NCBI GenBank assembly: GCA_023416955.1
Contig: JAEZGM010000019.1
Coordinates: 248,001-312,000, forward strand
Origin: Bacillota bacterium
Lineage (GTDB): Bacteria; Bacillota; Clostridia; Oscillospirales; Acutalibacteraceae
Direction of reading: 5' to 3'
Length of the DNA stretch: 64,000 nucleotides
Part shown: one piece after another, positions 34,472-44,225 of the stretch
How the letters are laid out: each line of letters starts with the position of its first letter
How positions within the stretch are numbered: the first letter of the stretch is position 1
Position numbers and translations under genes: made by a program
The notes under the pieces: model-generated
Seen by the model: only the letters and a program-made list of their open reading frames with translations
Database searches by the model: none
Told to the model about the DNA's origin: nothing

Positions 34472-34780
34472 ATGAAAATTATAATGTATGGTGCGGATAT
34501 TTGCTCGGATTGTGTAGCAGCAAAAGCAAAACTGAGTACCTTTCCCAATATCGAGCTGGATTTCAGAGATATCACAAAAAGTACAAAGACATTAAAAGAG
34601 TTTTTGTCCTACCGTGATCATGAGAAAATGTTTGCTCCGGTTATTGAAGCCGGCAGAATCGGTATACCATTTTTTATTTTGGGGAACCAAACCCGAACTT
34701 TTGACATCAATGATTTTTTGCAGCTTGCAGAACCGGTACAGGCCGGAAATTCGTGCTCCATCGACGGGAAAGGTTGCTGA
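34472..34780 (+). CDS. Glutaredoxin-like protein
   Basis: A 102-aa thioredoxin-fold protein with a CSDC redox motif near residue 11 (YGADICSDCVAAK), the cis-Pro loop GIPFF near residue 68, and two further cysteines at the end (SCSIDGKGC). It is probably a small thiol oxidoreductase. The start ATG 34472 has AAAGGATG upstream. It is the last plus-strand gene of the island, and a bidirectional terminator follows at 34815-34841. Confidence 0.78.
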   Translation: MKIIMYGADICSDCVAAKAKLSTFPNIELDFRDITKSTKTLKEFLSYRDHEKMFAPVIEAGRIGIPFFILGNQTRTFDINDFLQLAEPVQAGNSCSIDGKGC

Positions 34781-34814
34781 CGCATTGAAAGTTATTGCCA
34801 CAGGGCATAAAGAT

Positions 34815-34841
34815 AAGGCCTCCGGCTTAGCCGGAGGCCTT
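34815..34841. terminator. Bidirectional terminator between island and glycan locus
   Basis: AAGGCCTCCGGCT and AGCCGGAGGCCTT form a perfect 13-bp stem with a one-base loop and T-rich flanks. The flanking genes converge. Confidence 0.85.
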
Positions 34842-34853
34842 TAGCATAATGAG

Positions 34854-37800
34854 TTAAGCTGTCGTTGCTACGCCGAGGTAGCAAATGATGACGGGTTTTC
34901 CCCCCGGCAGCGTGCTGTACAGGGCGGTCATTTCACCGGGAGTTCCGGTGGAGGTTACTGTCACTAAATATTGGTTTCCTTTCTTTTTCACTTTACTGAC
35001 GAACGCTTTTCCGTTTCCGATTACCAGATTGGGCGCAGCGTTCCCGTGAACCGCAATGGCAAACGTGTACGTTCCCCCCTTTGGAATCGCTAACGGATAG
35101 GTGGTGTCGGATTTAACCGGGTAGGTGTCAGCCGTCGGTTGAGTCAGCAGAACGTATTCGGTCCCATGAGTGATTGTAAATGAGACATATCCGTCCGTAC
35201 TGACTTCTCCTCCCAAAACGGGAAGCTGCTCAAGAATGCCCGCGCCTTGATTCACACGGTAAAGGTAAACAGCTGAATGGGGTGCGAATCCTGCCTGATT
35301 TCCGACATATATGCGGACACTCGCAGGGGTGGGCAGTAACCCGTTTTGTCCCTGCTTTACAAGGAGACCGGCGGAGTTCTTCGCCAGTGCCGCATATACC
35401 GGCGTTTGGTTCTTCAGGGGAGTAACGCTCAGTGCAAGGTCTAATTCGGAAACTGGCACAATGGATTTTTTAAGACCGTTTCCGGAGAAAGCCCATACGT
35501 AGAGTGTTTTACCCGTCTGCCTGTCCGTGACGTTGACCGTGATGTCTTTTTGTGTCTCTTTTGCGGCCTGCAGGAGTGACGGAGCGACATGGATACTCAC
35601 GCGGACATTTTGATTGTCGAGGTCTGCCATCTCAGAGGGGATTTGAATGGTAAGGTTTGCCGTGTGGGCGGCAGGCTGGCGCAACTGCTCCGCAACGGAT
35701 TCAACCGGTACGGTTACGTCTACTTTCAAAGGATTTTCGGCGGTTGCGGCAGAAATGGCGGCTGCTATTTCATCGGTGACTTTGAAAGCTGCCTCCACCT
35801 TATGCTCGGCCGATATCGCGGGTGCGGCATTCAGTTGCGCGCCGACTGTAGCTTTAAACCCTCCGGCTCCGTCGGGAGAAATAATAACGCCTGACGGATT
35901 TGCGGTCGGACGGGGTTTTGACTGTGAACCGGAGGAATTTGGAGTTTTTTCCACCAGTCCCTGAATTGCGAGGAGCAATGCGGAATATGCGGCGTCAAGG
36001 GCTTCCTGGCTGGAATGCCCGGAGTCCAGCACGGATTTTGCGTTAACCAGCGCGGATTGGAACGAGTTCCAGCTGGAGGAAGTGTATTCCTGTGCGGATC
36101 TGGACTTGTTGGATTCATAAAGATTTCTCAGACTGCTTGAATCGGTGCCTTCCAACGCGCGGTAAGCAGCTTCGGCAGCCAGAAGCGAGCTGTCATCGAC
36201 AAGCACGCGCAGCTCCGGTTTCAACTGCGTGTAGGCTGCCCTGACCGCGGTGATTGCAGGGCCGTCCTCAGCGGATATTTGCTCCGCACTTGGCAGTGCA
36301 TCCATCAGGCTGATTACCTGTATGGCTTCCTGCGTATCCTCCTCAGAGAAGGTGGCGAAGAACTCTTCCGAAGCGATCATCGTATTGATGTCGCCGACAT
36401 AATACCGCTGTTCGGTTGTAAGAAGCTGATAATTCGCTCTGGCTTTCCGGACGGAGGAAAGGTCGTTGAATTTTAGGTTTCCGGCCGGGGGCAGGGACTC
36501 AATCAGATGATTCAGAGCCAGAATCCGATTCTTGAGCTCCCCGTCACTCAATGTCATAATACCGAACTGCGCGTGGGTCTGGCGGTCGGAGATCATGAGT
36601 GAGCGATTAGATACCATGTCACGGGTCTTCGTGTCCAAAGCAAAGTAAGCTTGCTCAGCAGCGTCAATCTTCTGTGCTGTCTCTACGGTAAACTCACTGA
36701 TGTTGACTCCTGCGGGGGAAATTGCGTTAATCAGTGAAATGACGTTCAGTGCCTGCGTATTTTCAAGTCTTGTGTCTGCAAAAAGAATATGGTCGGAATG
36801 GTTGCTGCCGCCGTTGTCATTTTCGATCAGCAGCCACTTGGAACCGGCCGGAATAGAGAATCCCACTTCTTTTGTTTGGTCGTCCCACTGACCGTTCTTA
36901 TAGTTCTTTAAAATGGGGCCGACGCTTGCTTTTGTGTTTCCGTCCAGTTTAAATGTTACAGTGTTTTTTTCATCGTACTGGTCCCCCGTGGAGGAGGACT
37001 TTGCGAGACCGACGCGTGTATAAAAACGGTCGACTCCTTCAGGAACAGGAATCAGCATGGTTCCGACACAACGTGTGGCGTCGCTCGGCGGTTCAAATCC
37101 GAAGCCGTGCTGGTATACGGTGCCATCCGCCAGGTATTGCAGGCCATTGCCCGCGGAATCCACTTTGGGTGTAATCACGGAAGTTCCGTCCGAAATGAAG
37201 GGGATGTCTTCAACATAGACAAGTGCGGACAGAGGATCTTTCCCTGAACCGGATTGAAGGGAATCGAATTCATATCTTGCTGATTTCAGTAGATAGTAAT
37301 TACTTACCTGAGTTTTTTGGTTGCCGGACAGCGACGCGTACAGGGCTTCGGCCGCTTCGATTTTGTCAGCGCATTCCTGCCCTGCCGTTACCTTGCCGAT
37401 TTGATTGATTTTCACAATAGTTTCACGGGTAGTATGATCCAGTTCGCTTCCGACCACGGTCAGGGTGTAGTCGTGGTATATGGTGCTGTCGTATTTGTTA
37501 ATGCCTCGAACCACGATGGTTCCGGGATTATGTGTCGAGAGCAGCCCGTCGTCGTTGATGGTTGCCACGTTAAAGTCGGACTCAGACATGACTTTCCATT
37601 TTAGCGTTTCAGGTACGCAGTAAATCGGAAGCATATTGATTACGCTGAACACAGTGTTCAGATTCATCTCCGCGCCGTTCTCAAGAATTCCTCCCTCGCT
37701 GCTGACCTGAATCGTCGCGGACGGGGTCAATGTGACGGAATCAAGATACATATTGTAGCCCGTTGTGTTGCTGATGGCCCTGCTCGTAACAAGAAAAGAC

Positions 37801-40800
37801 AGGTTCTTTTCCTGTCCGGCATCTATCCAGTAATTACCCAGGCTCATTGATTTGATTGCATTTCCGGAGGAAACGTACCCGTCCGCTGTGTCGCCGACCG
37901 GGTCGCCATTTTCCAGATACTGAAATTTTGCTCCGTCATTTCCGGTCATGTAGTTCAGTGCGACCGTATAATTCCCGGCATCCTTTGCCGAAATGGGAAG
38001 GGTGACAAGGGCGCCGGCTGAAGAGGAGGTCAGCTTCAGCAATTTTCCGCCGCTCGCCGCCGGGCTGCTTCCCACTGACAGACTTCCGCCACCCGAGGCC
38101 GAAGCGCCCCCGGAAAGATCTTCGGCTTCAAGAACAACCGGGCTGAGGGAAGTATGCAGTGTGATTTCCACGTAATCCACACGGATGGAATTTCCGGATC
38201 CGCTGGGTGCCGACGGGTTGGAACCCTTCCCCGTATAAAAGATCTGCACGTCATTGTCGCCTGCATGGTCAAAAGTCAAAGTCGCCTGCTGTGTTTTCCA
38301 CGTGTTCAGTGCTCCGACGGACTGGTCAACTTCGTCTCCCGTAACTTGGCCGTTCTGACCGAGTGCGGCCTTTGCACTTTTTTCATTCACCTTATAAGCA
38401 AGCTTTACATCGTAAACGCCGGTCGAGGGGACGTTGATGCGCAGCGACGCGGAATCCCCGATCGCATTGAATTGGATTAATCCGTACCTGCCGCCGCTTG
38501 GGGAATTGTCGGTGCTGGAGGCGGAAAATGTGACATTGGACGATGAGCCGCTCAGTTTTTGGGTGTCATAGAGAGATTCAAACTCATATCGAATCGGCTT
38601 GAAGTAAGACGATTCGTTGTCGCTGCTCGGCCCGCTCAGCTGATCTTCCGAAACGGTGAAGGCAGCAGTGCCGTCGTCACCGATCCGTATGGGGCAGACA
38701 CGGCCTTTGTTATTTTCAGAATCGCCGACAATCAGCGTTGCAACCGTTCCCGGAGTTCCGGTGGCCGTAACGGTCAGCCCGTTCGAGCCAAACGTTTCCG
38801 TATAGTTCACTGCGTTCTCGTCCGCATAAATTACCTGCATGGGATTTTCGCCCACAGCCTCGAACCAGTAAGCCCTTCCCCCTGAGGAACTGTCTGTCAA
38901 ATTTATGGGGAAGCCGTTTTTGGTGAGGTCTGCTCCCGCACAAACGCCCTGATAGTGATAGGCAAACTGCCCGTCATCGTTCAGGGAAACCTCTGCCGCA
39001 AGATAGTTTTTGCCCTTATCCAGCCATCTGGTATCAGCTGTGATATTTTGCGGTGTAGCGCCGCAATCGGTAGCGATAAGCAGGGCTCTGGAACGATCCC
39101 GACTGGTATACATCCATGAATACGGCCCGTTGATTCCTGTGTCGGAACCGGCGTTGCTGTTCCAGCCGGCACCGAGGTACGTCGGGCGCTTTACCTGATC
39201 GGTCAGTTCTTTGACACGCTCGCCTTTTCTCCAATTATTGGAAGTCGCCATCAGGTCCACACCGTGGTCGGTCCAGCCTGACCCGCCCGGGTCTTCACTC
39301 AGTTTCACATCACGCGCGAACATATAGCTGTAGTAAAGGCCCATAGAGCCATTGACCGGCCCGCCCGTATAATAAGTGGACAGGGGGAGGTACCCGAATG
39401 AGTTGGCGCCTGCCGCCAATGAGCCGATGCCGTTTTGGCTGCCTCCAACGCCGCCGTTCGACACAACCCATCCATTATTGACAAGTTGCAGAAGCCCGTT
39501 GCTTCGATTCCCCGGTGTGGGGTACACATCGACTTCGTTTGTCAGTTTGACCAGAAACTGCGGATATTCCGCTTCCAGATCGTTCAGCATTTGATTGCTC
39601 AGAACATTTTTTCGATAGACATTGTCACACGGAGAGGAATAGGCCGTCTCGGTTTTGTTCTGCCAAAATTCGGTCAAATCTATCATCTCATGGGATACGT
39701 GATAGTCCTTAATCAAGGTGCGGATCTGTTCTTTTTTCTCCGCGATTTTTGCCGGGTTGGCCAAATCCCGGCCCCCGTTATGGTCTGCTCCGGTCAGTGA
39801 AAACCAAACGCCGAACTTCAGTCCCGCGTCGGAGATCAAACTGCTGATATCTCCCAGACTCTTCAGGGAACTGATGGCGGTGATGGAATCACGATCTGTA
39901 TTCCACAGATCATCAAGCATGGCCATATCCACTTTCGCTTTAACGGCCTGTGGGATAATGGTTTTTTGATAATAGTCATAAGACCGTTTTCCACGGTAAT
40001 CCCAGTCGTTGGTGTTAAAAATCATTGTTGTGTCACGGAACTGGAACCGTTTCTGAAAATGCTCCTCAGCCGACATTTTCCCGTCGACCACATCGCCTTT
40101 GAAAACGGTCAGGTTTACACCGATATATTGAAACTCTTCGTCCGGTTTCAACGTCAGCTGCAAAGACTGTGGGTTTGTGGAAACTTTTACTTGAAAAGAC
40201 GAGGAGTCCGGGTATTGGTAGGAGCCTGTAAAGGGAGCAAAACGAGCGGCAAGATTCTTATAACCTAAATCATTCAGATGTACCCCGTCGGTGGAGTACC
40301 AACTGAATTGCCCTTTTGTAAGTTCGTTAATTTCGACCAGCGGGCATTGGGCTTCATCGGCAACCTCCCTCTGAAGCGGGACAACCTTTCCTGTCACGAG
40401 GGCGTCTGTAATTCCCAGATTGTCGGCAGCCACTGTGGGGGACGTTGCCATAATCACCGTCGGATTGGACGAGAGGGAGCGGTATTGGCTGATTAAATCG
40501 AGGAAATCACTTTTATACTCATTCTGGTGCGAGTCCCAGTATCTTTGTTTGGAATCATTGGTACCGAGCATTATTATTACAACATCAGGCAGGTAATTCT
40601 TACTGTCGGTGTACTTGCTCGTATCCCAATAGGACTTGTCGGTGTTTTTCAGAAGCGTAGTGCCGCTGACTCCGAAATTTTTGACTTCAAACGCCGGCCC
40701 TAAATTGGACTGCAGCTGGCTTGGGTAACTCAATCCGGAGGTAGAGCCGACCCCTTCGGTAATACTGTCTCCGATACAGGCCACTTTGACTGTCTTTCTG

Positions 40801-41768
40801 GCTGCTTCCGGAGTACAGGAAGTCGTAGCAAACTCATTGAATGTTTTAGTACCCTCATTCTTTGAACCCGATACATCCGGCCCGTCCTGTGTCCTCCAGT
40901 TTGTTTCCGGCATGATCCACCAGCCGTCACCGCCCGAGTAAGCCATCAAGGCGTTCCGCCCCGTATTGGCCGGCAGACCGCCCGTCACGGCTTTCCAGGT
41001 GGAATTTTCCGCGCCGCCCCCTGTACTTGAAGACTTTGCATTTACATAATGCAGGTAGTGCGGTTCGTCGGGAACGTCAAGAGAAATCACGTCCGACTCG
41101 CTGATTACCATCTTTTTATCGCCGATATTTTTCACATAATTCTGGTAATGCAATCCGGCCATACCGTCATAAATTTGAAATACCAGCCTGACCTGAAATT
41201 TGTTTTCCTCATTTGTGACCGTCAGCTCCAGCTGTTTTCCCAAATGCTGCGTATTTCCATCTTCTGTGGAGGCGCTGATATCGCTGACCTTGGTTTTCCC
41301 GCTCTCCAGCTTCCAGCTTCCGTCGTCAGACTTCATGGTAACCGGGTTGCTGGCGGCAGAAGGAACCTTACCGTCTTTGATAAAGCCGGCATAGCTCCAG
41401 ACCGTTCCGGGAATATATTCTCCATATGTATAGGAAAAAAGATAGCTCTTCACGCTATCCTGTAAAAATTCCCGGTTCGAAAGCCTGTTGTAAAACGATG
41501 TGAGTTTCAGGCTACCGTTTTCAAATTCAACGGCTGCCCTCATGGTCGAATTCTCCAAATCCCATTTGTTTTGCCCTTCCGTTATGGTAGCTGTTTCTTC
41601 TTCTGAAGTGCTTTGGGATGTCAGCGCGGCGCTGTCTTTGATATTGCTGTCTTTCCATTCCTCTGCACTGGCGTCCACGATGGACGTCATGGAAGAAAAT
41701 CCGATGGTAAGGGTTAAAACCCATGCGGTAAGAGTTCTGAGCGTTTTCCGAAATAAAGCGCTTTTCAA
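34854..41768 (-). CDS. Secreted multidomain hydrolase: GH-D-like (GH36/27-type) with inserted SGNH esterase
   Basis: 2304 aa. Signal peptide (about 1-35); N-terminal beta-domain; an inserted SGNH/GDSL esterase (about 328-505) with S335, GTND, and D494/H497 in DGVHLN; a (beta/alpha)8 domain with LDDLW (about 617-622) and IDLTEF with D697 as candidate nucleophile, resembling alpha-galactosidase-type enzymes of clan GH-D. CBM6/35-like domains follow near 1060-1215 and 1213-1355, then an Ig-like region, an NPCBM-like domain (about 1513-1680), a FIVAR-like repeat (about 1880-1945), and a C-terminal module of about 80 aa (2218-2304) shared with the GH2 enzyme. The start is TTG with GGGAGG. Activity is inferred, not proven. 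Confidence 0.72.
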   Translation of the reverse strand: MKSALFRKTLRTLTAWVLTLTIGFSSMTSIVDASAEEWKDSNIKDSAALTSQSTSEEETATITEGQNKWDLENSTMRAAVEFENGSLKLTSFYNRLSNREFLQDSVKSYLFSYTYGEYIPGTVWSYAGFIKDGKVPSAASNPVTMKSDDGSWKLESGKTKVSDISASTEDGNTQHLGKQLELTVTNEENKFQVRLVFQIYDGMAGLHYQNYVKNIGDKKMVISESDVISLDVPDEPHYLHYVNAKSSSTGGGAENSTWKAVTGGLPANTGRNALMAYSGGDGWWIMPETNWRTQDGPDVSGSKNEGTKTFNEFATTSCTPEAARKTVKVACIGDSITEGVGSTSGLSYPSQLQSNLGPAFEVKNFGVSGTTLLKNTDKSYWDTSKYTDSKNYLPDVVIIMLGTNDSKQRYWDSHQNEYKSDFLDLISQYRSLSSNPTVIMATSPTVAADNLGITDALVTGKVVPLQREVADEAQCPLVEINELTKGQFSWYSTDGVHLNDLGYKNLAARFAPFTGSYQYPDSSSFQVKVSTNPQSLQLTLKPDEEFQYIGVNLTVFKGDVVDGKMSAEEHFQKRFQFRDTTMIFNTNDWDYRGKRSYDYYQKTIIPQAVKAKVDMAMLDDLWNTDRDSITAISSLKSLGDISSLISDAGLKFGVWFSLTGADHNGGRDLANPAKIAEKKEQIRTLIKDYHVSHEMIDLTEFWQNKTETAYSSPCDNVYRKNVLSNQMLNDLEAEYPQFLVKLTNEVDVYPTPGNRSNGLLQLVNNGWVVSNGGVGGSQNGIGSLAAGANSFGYLPLSTYYTGGPVNGSMGLYYSYMFARDVKLSEDPGGSGWTDHGVDLMATSNNWRKGERVKELTDQVKRPTYLGAGWNSNAGSDTGINGPYSWMYTSRDRSRALLIATDCGATPQNITADTRWLDKGKNYLAAEVSLNDDGQFAYHYQGVCAGADLTKNGFPINLTDSSSGGRAYWFEAVGENPMQVIYADENAVNYTETFGSNGLTVTATGTPGTVATLIVGDSENNKGRVCPIRIGDDGTAAFTVSEDQLSGPSSDNESSYFKPIRYEFESLYDTQKLSGSSSNVTFSASSTDNSPSGGRYGLIQFNAIGDSASLRINVPSTGVYDVKLAYKVNEKSAKAALGQNGQVTGDEVDQSVGALNTWKTQQATLTFDHAGDNDVQIFYTGKGSNPSAPSGSGNSIRVDYVEITLHTSLSPVVLEAEDLSGGASASGGGSLSVGSSPAASGGKLLKLTSSSAGALVTLPISAKDAGNYTVALNYMTGNDGAKFQYLENGDPVGDTADGYVSSGNAIKSMSLGNYWIDAGQEKNLSFLVTSRAISNTTGYNMYLDSVTLTPSATIQVSSEGGILENGAEMNLNTVFSVINMLPIYCVPETLKWKVMSESDFNVATINDDGLLSTHNPGTIVVRGINKYDSTIYHDYTLTVVGSELDHTTRETIVKINQIGKVTAGQECADKIEAAEALYASLSGNQKTQVSNYYLLKSARYEFDSLQSGSGKDPLSALVYVEDIPFISDGTSVITPKVDSAGNGLQYLADGTVYQHGFGFEPPSDATRCVGTMLIPVPEGVDRFYTRVGLAKSSSTGDQYDEKNTVTFKLDGNTKASVGPILKNYKNGQWDDQTKEVGFSIPAGSKWLLIENDNGGSNHSDHILFADTRLENTQALNVISLINAISPAGVNISEFTVETAQKIDAAEQAYFALDTKTRDMVSNRSLMISDRQTHAQFGIMTLSDGELKNRILALNHLIESLPPAGNLKFNDLSSVRKARANYQLLTTEQRYYVGDINTMIASEEFFATFSEEDTQEAIQVISLMDALPSAEQISAEDGPAITAVRAAYTQLKPELRVLVDDSSLLAAEAAYRALEGTDSSSLRNLYESNKSRSAQEYTSSSWNSFQSALVNAKSVLDSGHSSQEALDAAYSALLLAIQGLVEKTPNSSGSQSKPRPTANPSGVIISPDGAGGFKATVGAQLNAAPAISAEHKVEAAFKVTDEIAAAISAATAENPLKVDVTVPVESVAEQLRQPAAHTANLTIQIPSEMADLDNQNVRVSIHVAPSLLQAAKETQKDITVNVTDRQTGKTLYVWAFSGNGLKKSIVPVSELDLALSVTPLKNQTPVYAALAKNSAGLLVKQGQNGLLPTPASVRIYVGNQAGFAPHSAVYLYRVNQGAGILEQLPVLGGEVSTDGYVSFTITHGTEYVLLTQPTADTYPVKSDTTYPLAIPKGGTYTFAIAVHGNAAPNLVIGNGKAFVSKVKKKGNQYLVTVTSTGTPGEMTALYSTLPGGKPVIICYLGVATTA
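41756..41763. promoter_or_regulatory. AAGCGCTT cre-like palindrome at the hydrolase start
   Basis: Lies in the first codons of the large hydrolase gene. The core AAGCGCTT fits the centre of CcpA/LacI-family sites. The same octamer occurs upstream of the GH2 gene at 63317-63324, but also by chance in argG, so the evidence is weak. Confidence 0.25.
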
Positions 41769-42000
41769 TACAATTCCTCCCTCGGTTTTGCAAATAAATC
41801 TCAGGAGTTAAGGGTTATTAAGGGCTCCAACAATTTCTTATTTTATTTTAAACAGAGCTCATCGGGCCCCAAAAGACTCGTATGTGTACAGGGCAAGCTT
41901 CACCCTATTATCCTGAACTCATAAAGCTATCCTGACAGTTGTTTTATCACCTCCTGCTTTAAGTATGCGCGTACCGCGAAACTACGGGTGGCGAACCTTG

Positions 42001-43026
42001 TTAATAATAGACAGTGGAATTTTCCCGGCAGGATTGGTATAGTCCGAGTGTAAGTTCCATTGTCTGAAGAACATCGGGAATTTCTACCGGAAAGCGCTCG
42101 CCCGTACGCAAGCATTCATAATATTTACGGATCAGGGTGCTGTGCCCCGACCCCCAGTAGTCTTTTCCCGTTGTATCCTGTTTTGCAAAACTGATATGCT
42201 CGGAGCGCGCGTTTCTCTGAATGGTGACCGTTTCAGCCCCTTCCAACCTTACGGTTCCGTTTTCACAGCAGAATTCCAGCAAAACCGGCGCGTCGGCACG
42301 ATAGGCCGTGGTGGCGTAAAAAAGAGCCGGCCTGTCTTGAAAATCAATATAAGCTTCCATGGTGTCTTCAACTTCTATCCAGTTTTTCAGGTGATGGTTT
42401 GACATATGCGCTTCCGCAGACGACGGATTTCCTAAAAAGCTGACCAGAAGGTCAAGTGTGTGAATGGATTGGTTCATCAGCACGCCGCCGCCTTCGGTTG
42501 ACCATTTTCCGTGCCAGCCGCCGCTCTCGTAATAGTTCTTGTCACGGCTCCAGGTTACAAAGGCGCGCGCACCGAGTATTTTCCCAAGTTCTCCGGCATT
42601 TAAAATCTGCTTCGCATACAGAACATTGGGATTATAACGGTTTTGAAAACAGATTCCTATCTTCGCTTTTTCGTACAGTTTGATCAGCCGGTTCAGCTGG
42701 TCGCGGTTCATTGCCGGCGGTTTTTCCATGAAAATATTGATTCCGCGTTCCGCCGCCTGTTCTGCCATGGGGATATGAAGCACATGAGGGGTGCAGACAT
42801 GCAGTACGTCAATCCGTTCCTTATCAAGCATTTCTTCCAGGCTGCCGTAAGCGGATTTGAATCCGAAGCGGTCCGCAAGCTTTTGCGCACGCTCTGGAAC
42901 AATGTCGGCACAGGCCGCCAGCTCTACCTGCTCCAGAGAAGCCAGTACAGCTGCATGAACCTGTGCAATTCCGCCACAGCCAACCACAGCGGCCCGCAGC
43001 ACCCGGGAAGTGTTATTTTGTGCCAT
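42001..43026 (-). CDS. Gfo/Idh/MocA oxidoreductase 1
   Basis: A 341-aa NAD(P)-dependent oxidoreductase: an N-terminal Rossmann fold with VVGCGGIAQVHAAVL, the catalytic-region EKPPAMN, and a C-terminal alpha/beta domain with EGGGVLMNQSIHTLDLL. This superfamily oxidises sugar hydroxyls, and some members cleave glycosides through 3-keto intermediates. ATG 43026 has AGAGGG upstream and overlaps the preceding gene by 14 bases. It is the last gene of the three-gene run. The substrate is unknown. Confidence 0.88.
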   Translation of the reverse strand: MAQNNTSRVLRAAVVGCGGIAQVHAAVLASLEQVELAACADIVPERAQKLADRFGFKSAYGSLEEMLDKERIDVLHVCTPHVLHIPMAEQAAERGINIFMEKPPAMNRDQLNRLIKLYEKAKIGICFQNRYNPNVLYAKQILNAGELGKILGARAFVTWSRDKNYYESGGWHGKWSTEGGGVLMNQSIHTLDLLVSFLGNPSSAEAHMSNHHLKNWIEVEDTMEAYIDFQDRPALFYATTAYRADAPVLLEFCCENGTVRLEGAETVTIQRNARSEHISFAKQDTTGKDYWGSGHSTLIRKYYECLRTGERFPVEIPDVLQTMELTLGLYQSCRENSTVYY

Positions 43027-44176
43027 AGCTGCCCTCTGTGTCAAAATGGATGCTGCCGGCTTCCTTGTGTCTGCTGGACGCCCGCCGCTTGTTCAGTTCC
43101 GCAAGGAAAAGCTCCTCATCCACCGGTACCGGCACTGTTTTGTTAAGCCAGCCGGACAGATGCATGGCATTGGAGAGCATCAGCCCGTTAATTCCTTCAA
43201 CGCCCTCGGCAACAAGCGGGGTGCCGTGCAGGATATGTGCGGCGAAAGCATTGATAACGCCGACGTGCTGCGGATTCTGACCGTCCGTTTCCACCACGGA
43301 GACGGTACACTCCGGCTTTTGAAAACCTTCTTTTGAGGTTTTGCAATAAGTGCGCTCATTTTCCGCCAGACGGTACAGCGTAAGCTTTTCGTCTTCGCAA
43401 ACGAGCTTTCCCATTTCCGTTGTAACTTCAAAGCGGTTGGTGCCGGGGGCGTCCGCGGTTGAAGTGATGAAGACCCCTGTTGCACCGTTCGGGTATTCCA
43501 GGTAAGCGGTCACATCGTCCTCCACCTCAATGTCATGCCATTTCCCGTTGTGGCAAAATGCCCGTACCTGAGACGGCATTCCGCAGATCCACTGAAGCAG
43601 ATCCAGATTGTGCGGGCACTGGTTCAGCAGCACGCCGCCACCTTCACCGGCCCAGGTTGCGCGCCAGTCGCCGGAATCGTAATAAATCTGCGTCCTGTAC
43701 CAATCGGTGATAATCCAGTTGACGCGTTTGATGTCGCCCAATTCCCCTCCGGTAATTAAATCGTGCATCTTCCGGTATACGCAGTTCGTACGCTGATTAA
43801 ACATCATTGCGAACGTCAGCCCGCTTTTTATGGCAGCCTCGTTCATCTCCCGTACTTGCTTGGTATAGACGCCGGCCGGCTTTTCGCAGAGCACGTGAAG
43901 ACCAAACGAAAAACCCATGATTGCCAACTCGGTATGCTGATAGTGAGGAACAGCGATGAGGATCGCGTCACACGTTCCGCTTTGAATCAGTTCAGCACCC
44001 TCCGTAAAGATTTTCGTGCTGCCAGACAAACGGCTTTCTGCCCAGACTCTCCGGCCCGCGTCACGGTCAGCTACCGCGGCAAGCTCAATTTCCGGTGTTT
44101 TTCCGGAAAGAATGCTGTTAAAATGCGCGGATCCGATATTGCCTATTCCAATAAGACCCAATCTCACTTTTCCCAT
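43013..44176 (-). CDS. Gfo/Idh/MocA oxidoreductase 2
   Basis: 387 aa with the Rossmann motif GLIGIGNIGSAHF, CEKPAGVYTKQ, and EGGGVLLNQCPHNLDLLQWICG. It is related to gene 1 but longer, with a C-terminal extension (KRRASSRHKEAGSIHFDTE). GGGGAGC precedes the ATG. The pairs EKP and NQ(S/C)(I/P)H(T/N)LDLL shared with gene 1 suggest duplication and divergence to related substrates. Confidence 0.88.
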   Translation of the reverse strand: MGKVRLGLIGIGNIGSAHFNSILSGKTPEIELAAVADRDAGRRVWAESRLSGSTKIFTEGAELIQSGTCDAILIAVPHYQHTELAIMGFSFGLHVLCEKPAGVYTKQVREMNEAAIKSGLTFAMMFNQRTNCVYRKMHDLITGGELGDIKRVNWIITDWYRTQIYYDSGDWRATWAGEGGGVLLNQCPHNLDLLQWICGMPSQVRAFCHNGKWHDIEVEDDVTAYLEYPNGATGVFITSTADAPGTNRFEVTTEMGKLVCEDEKLTLYRLAENERTYCKTSKEGFQKPECTVSVVETDGQNPQHVGVINAFAAHILHGTPLVAEGVEGINGLMLSNAMHLSGWLNKTVPVPVDEELFLAELNKRRASSRHKEAGSIHFDTEGSYGTK

Positions 44177-44225
44177 AACAATTGCTCCCCAATCAATTTA
44201 GATTTTGTACTGTATCAAAATCAGG

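Noticed and set aside
41927..42115. 62-codon minus-strand ORF beyond the Gfo/Idh/MocA run
   Set aside because: It overlaps the end of the Gfo/Idh/MocA gene and lacks a usable ribosome site.
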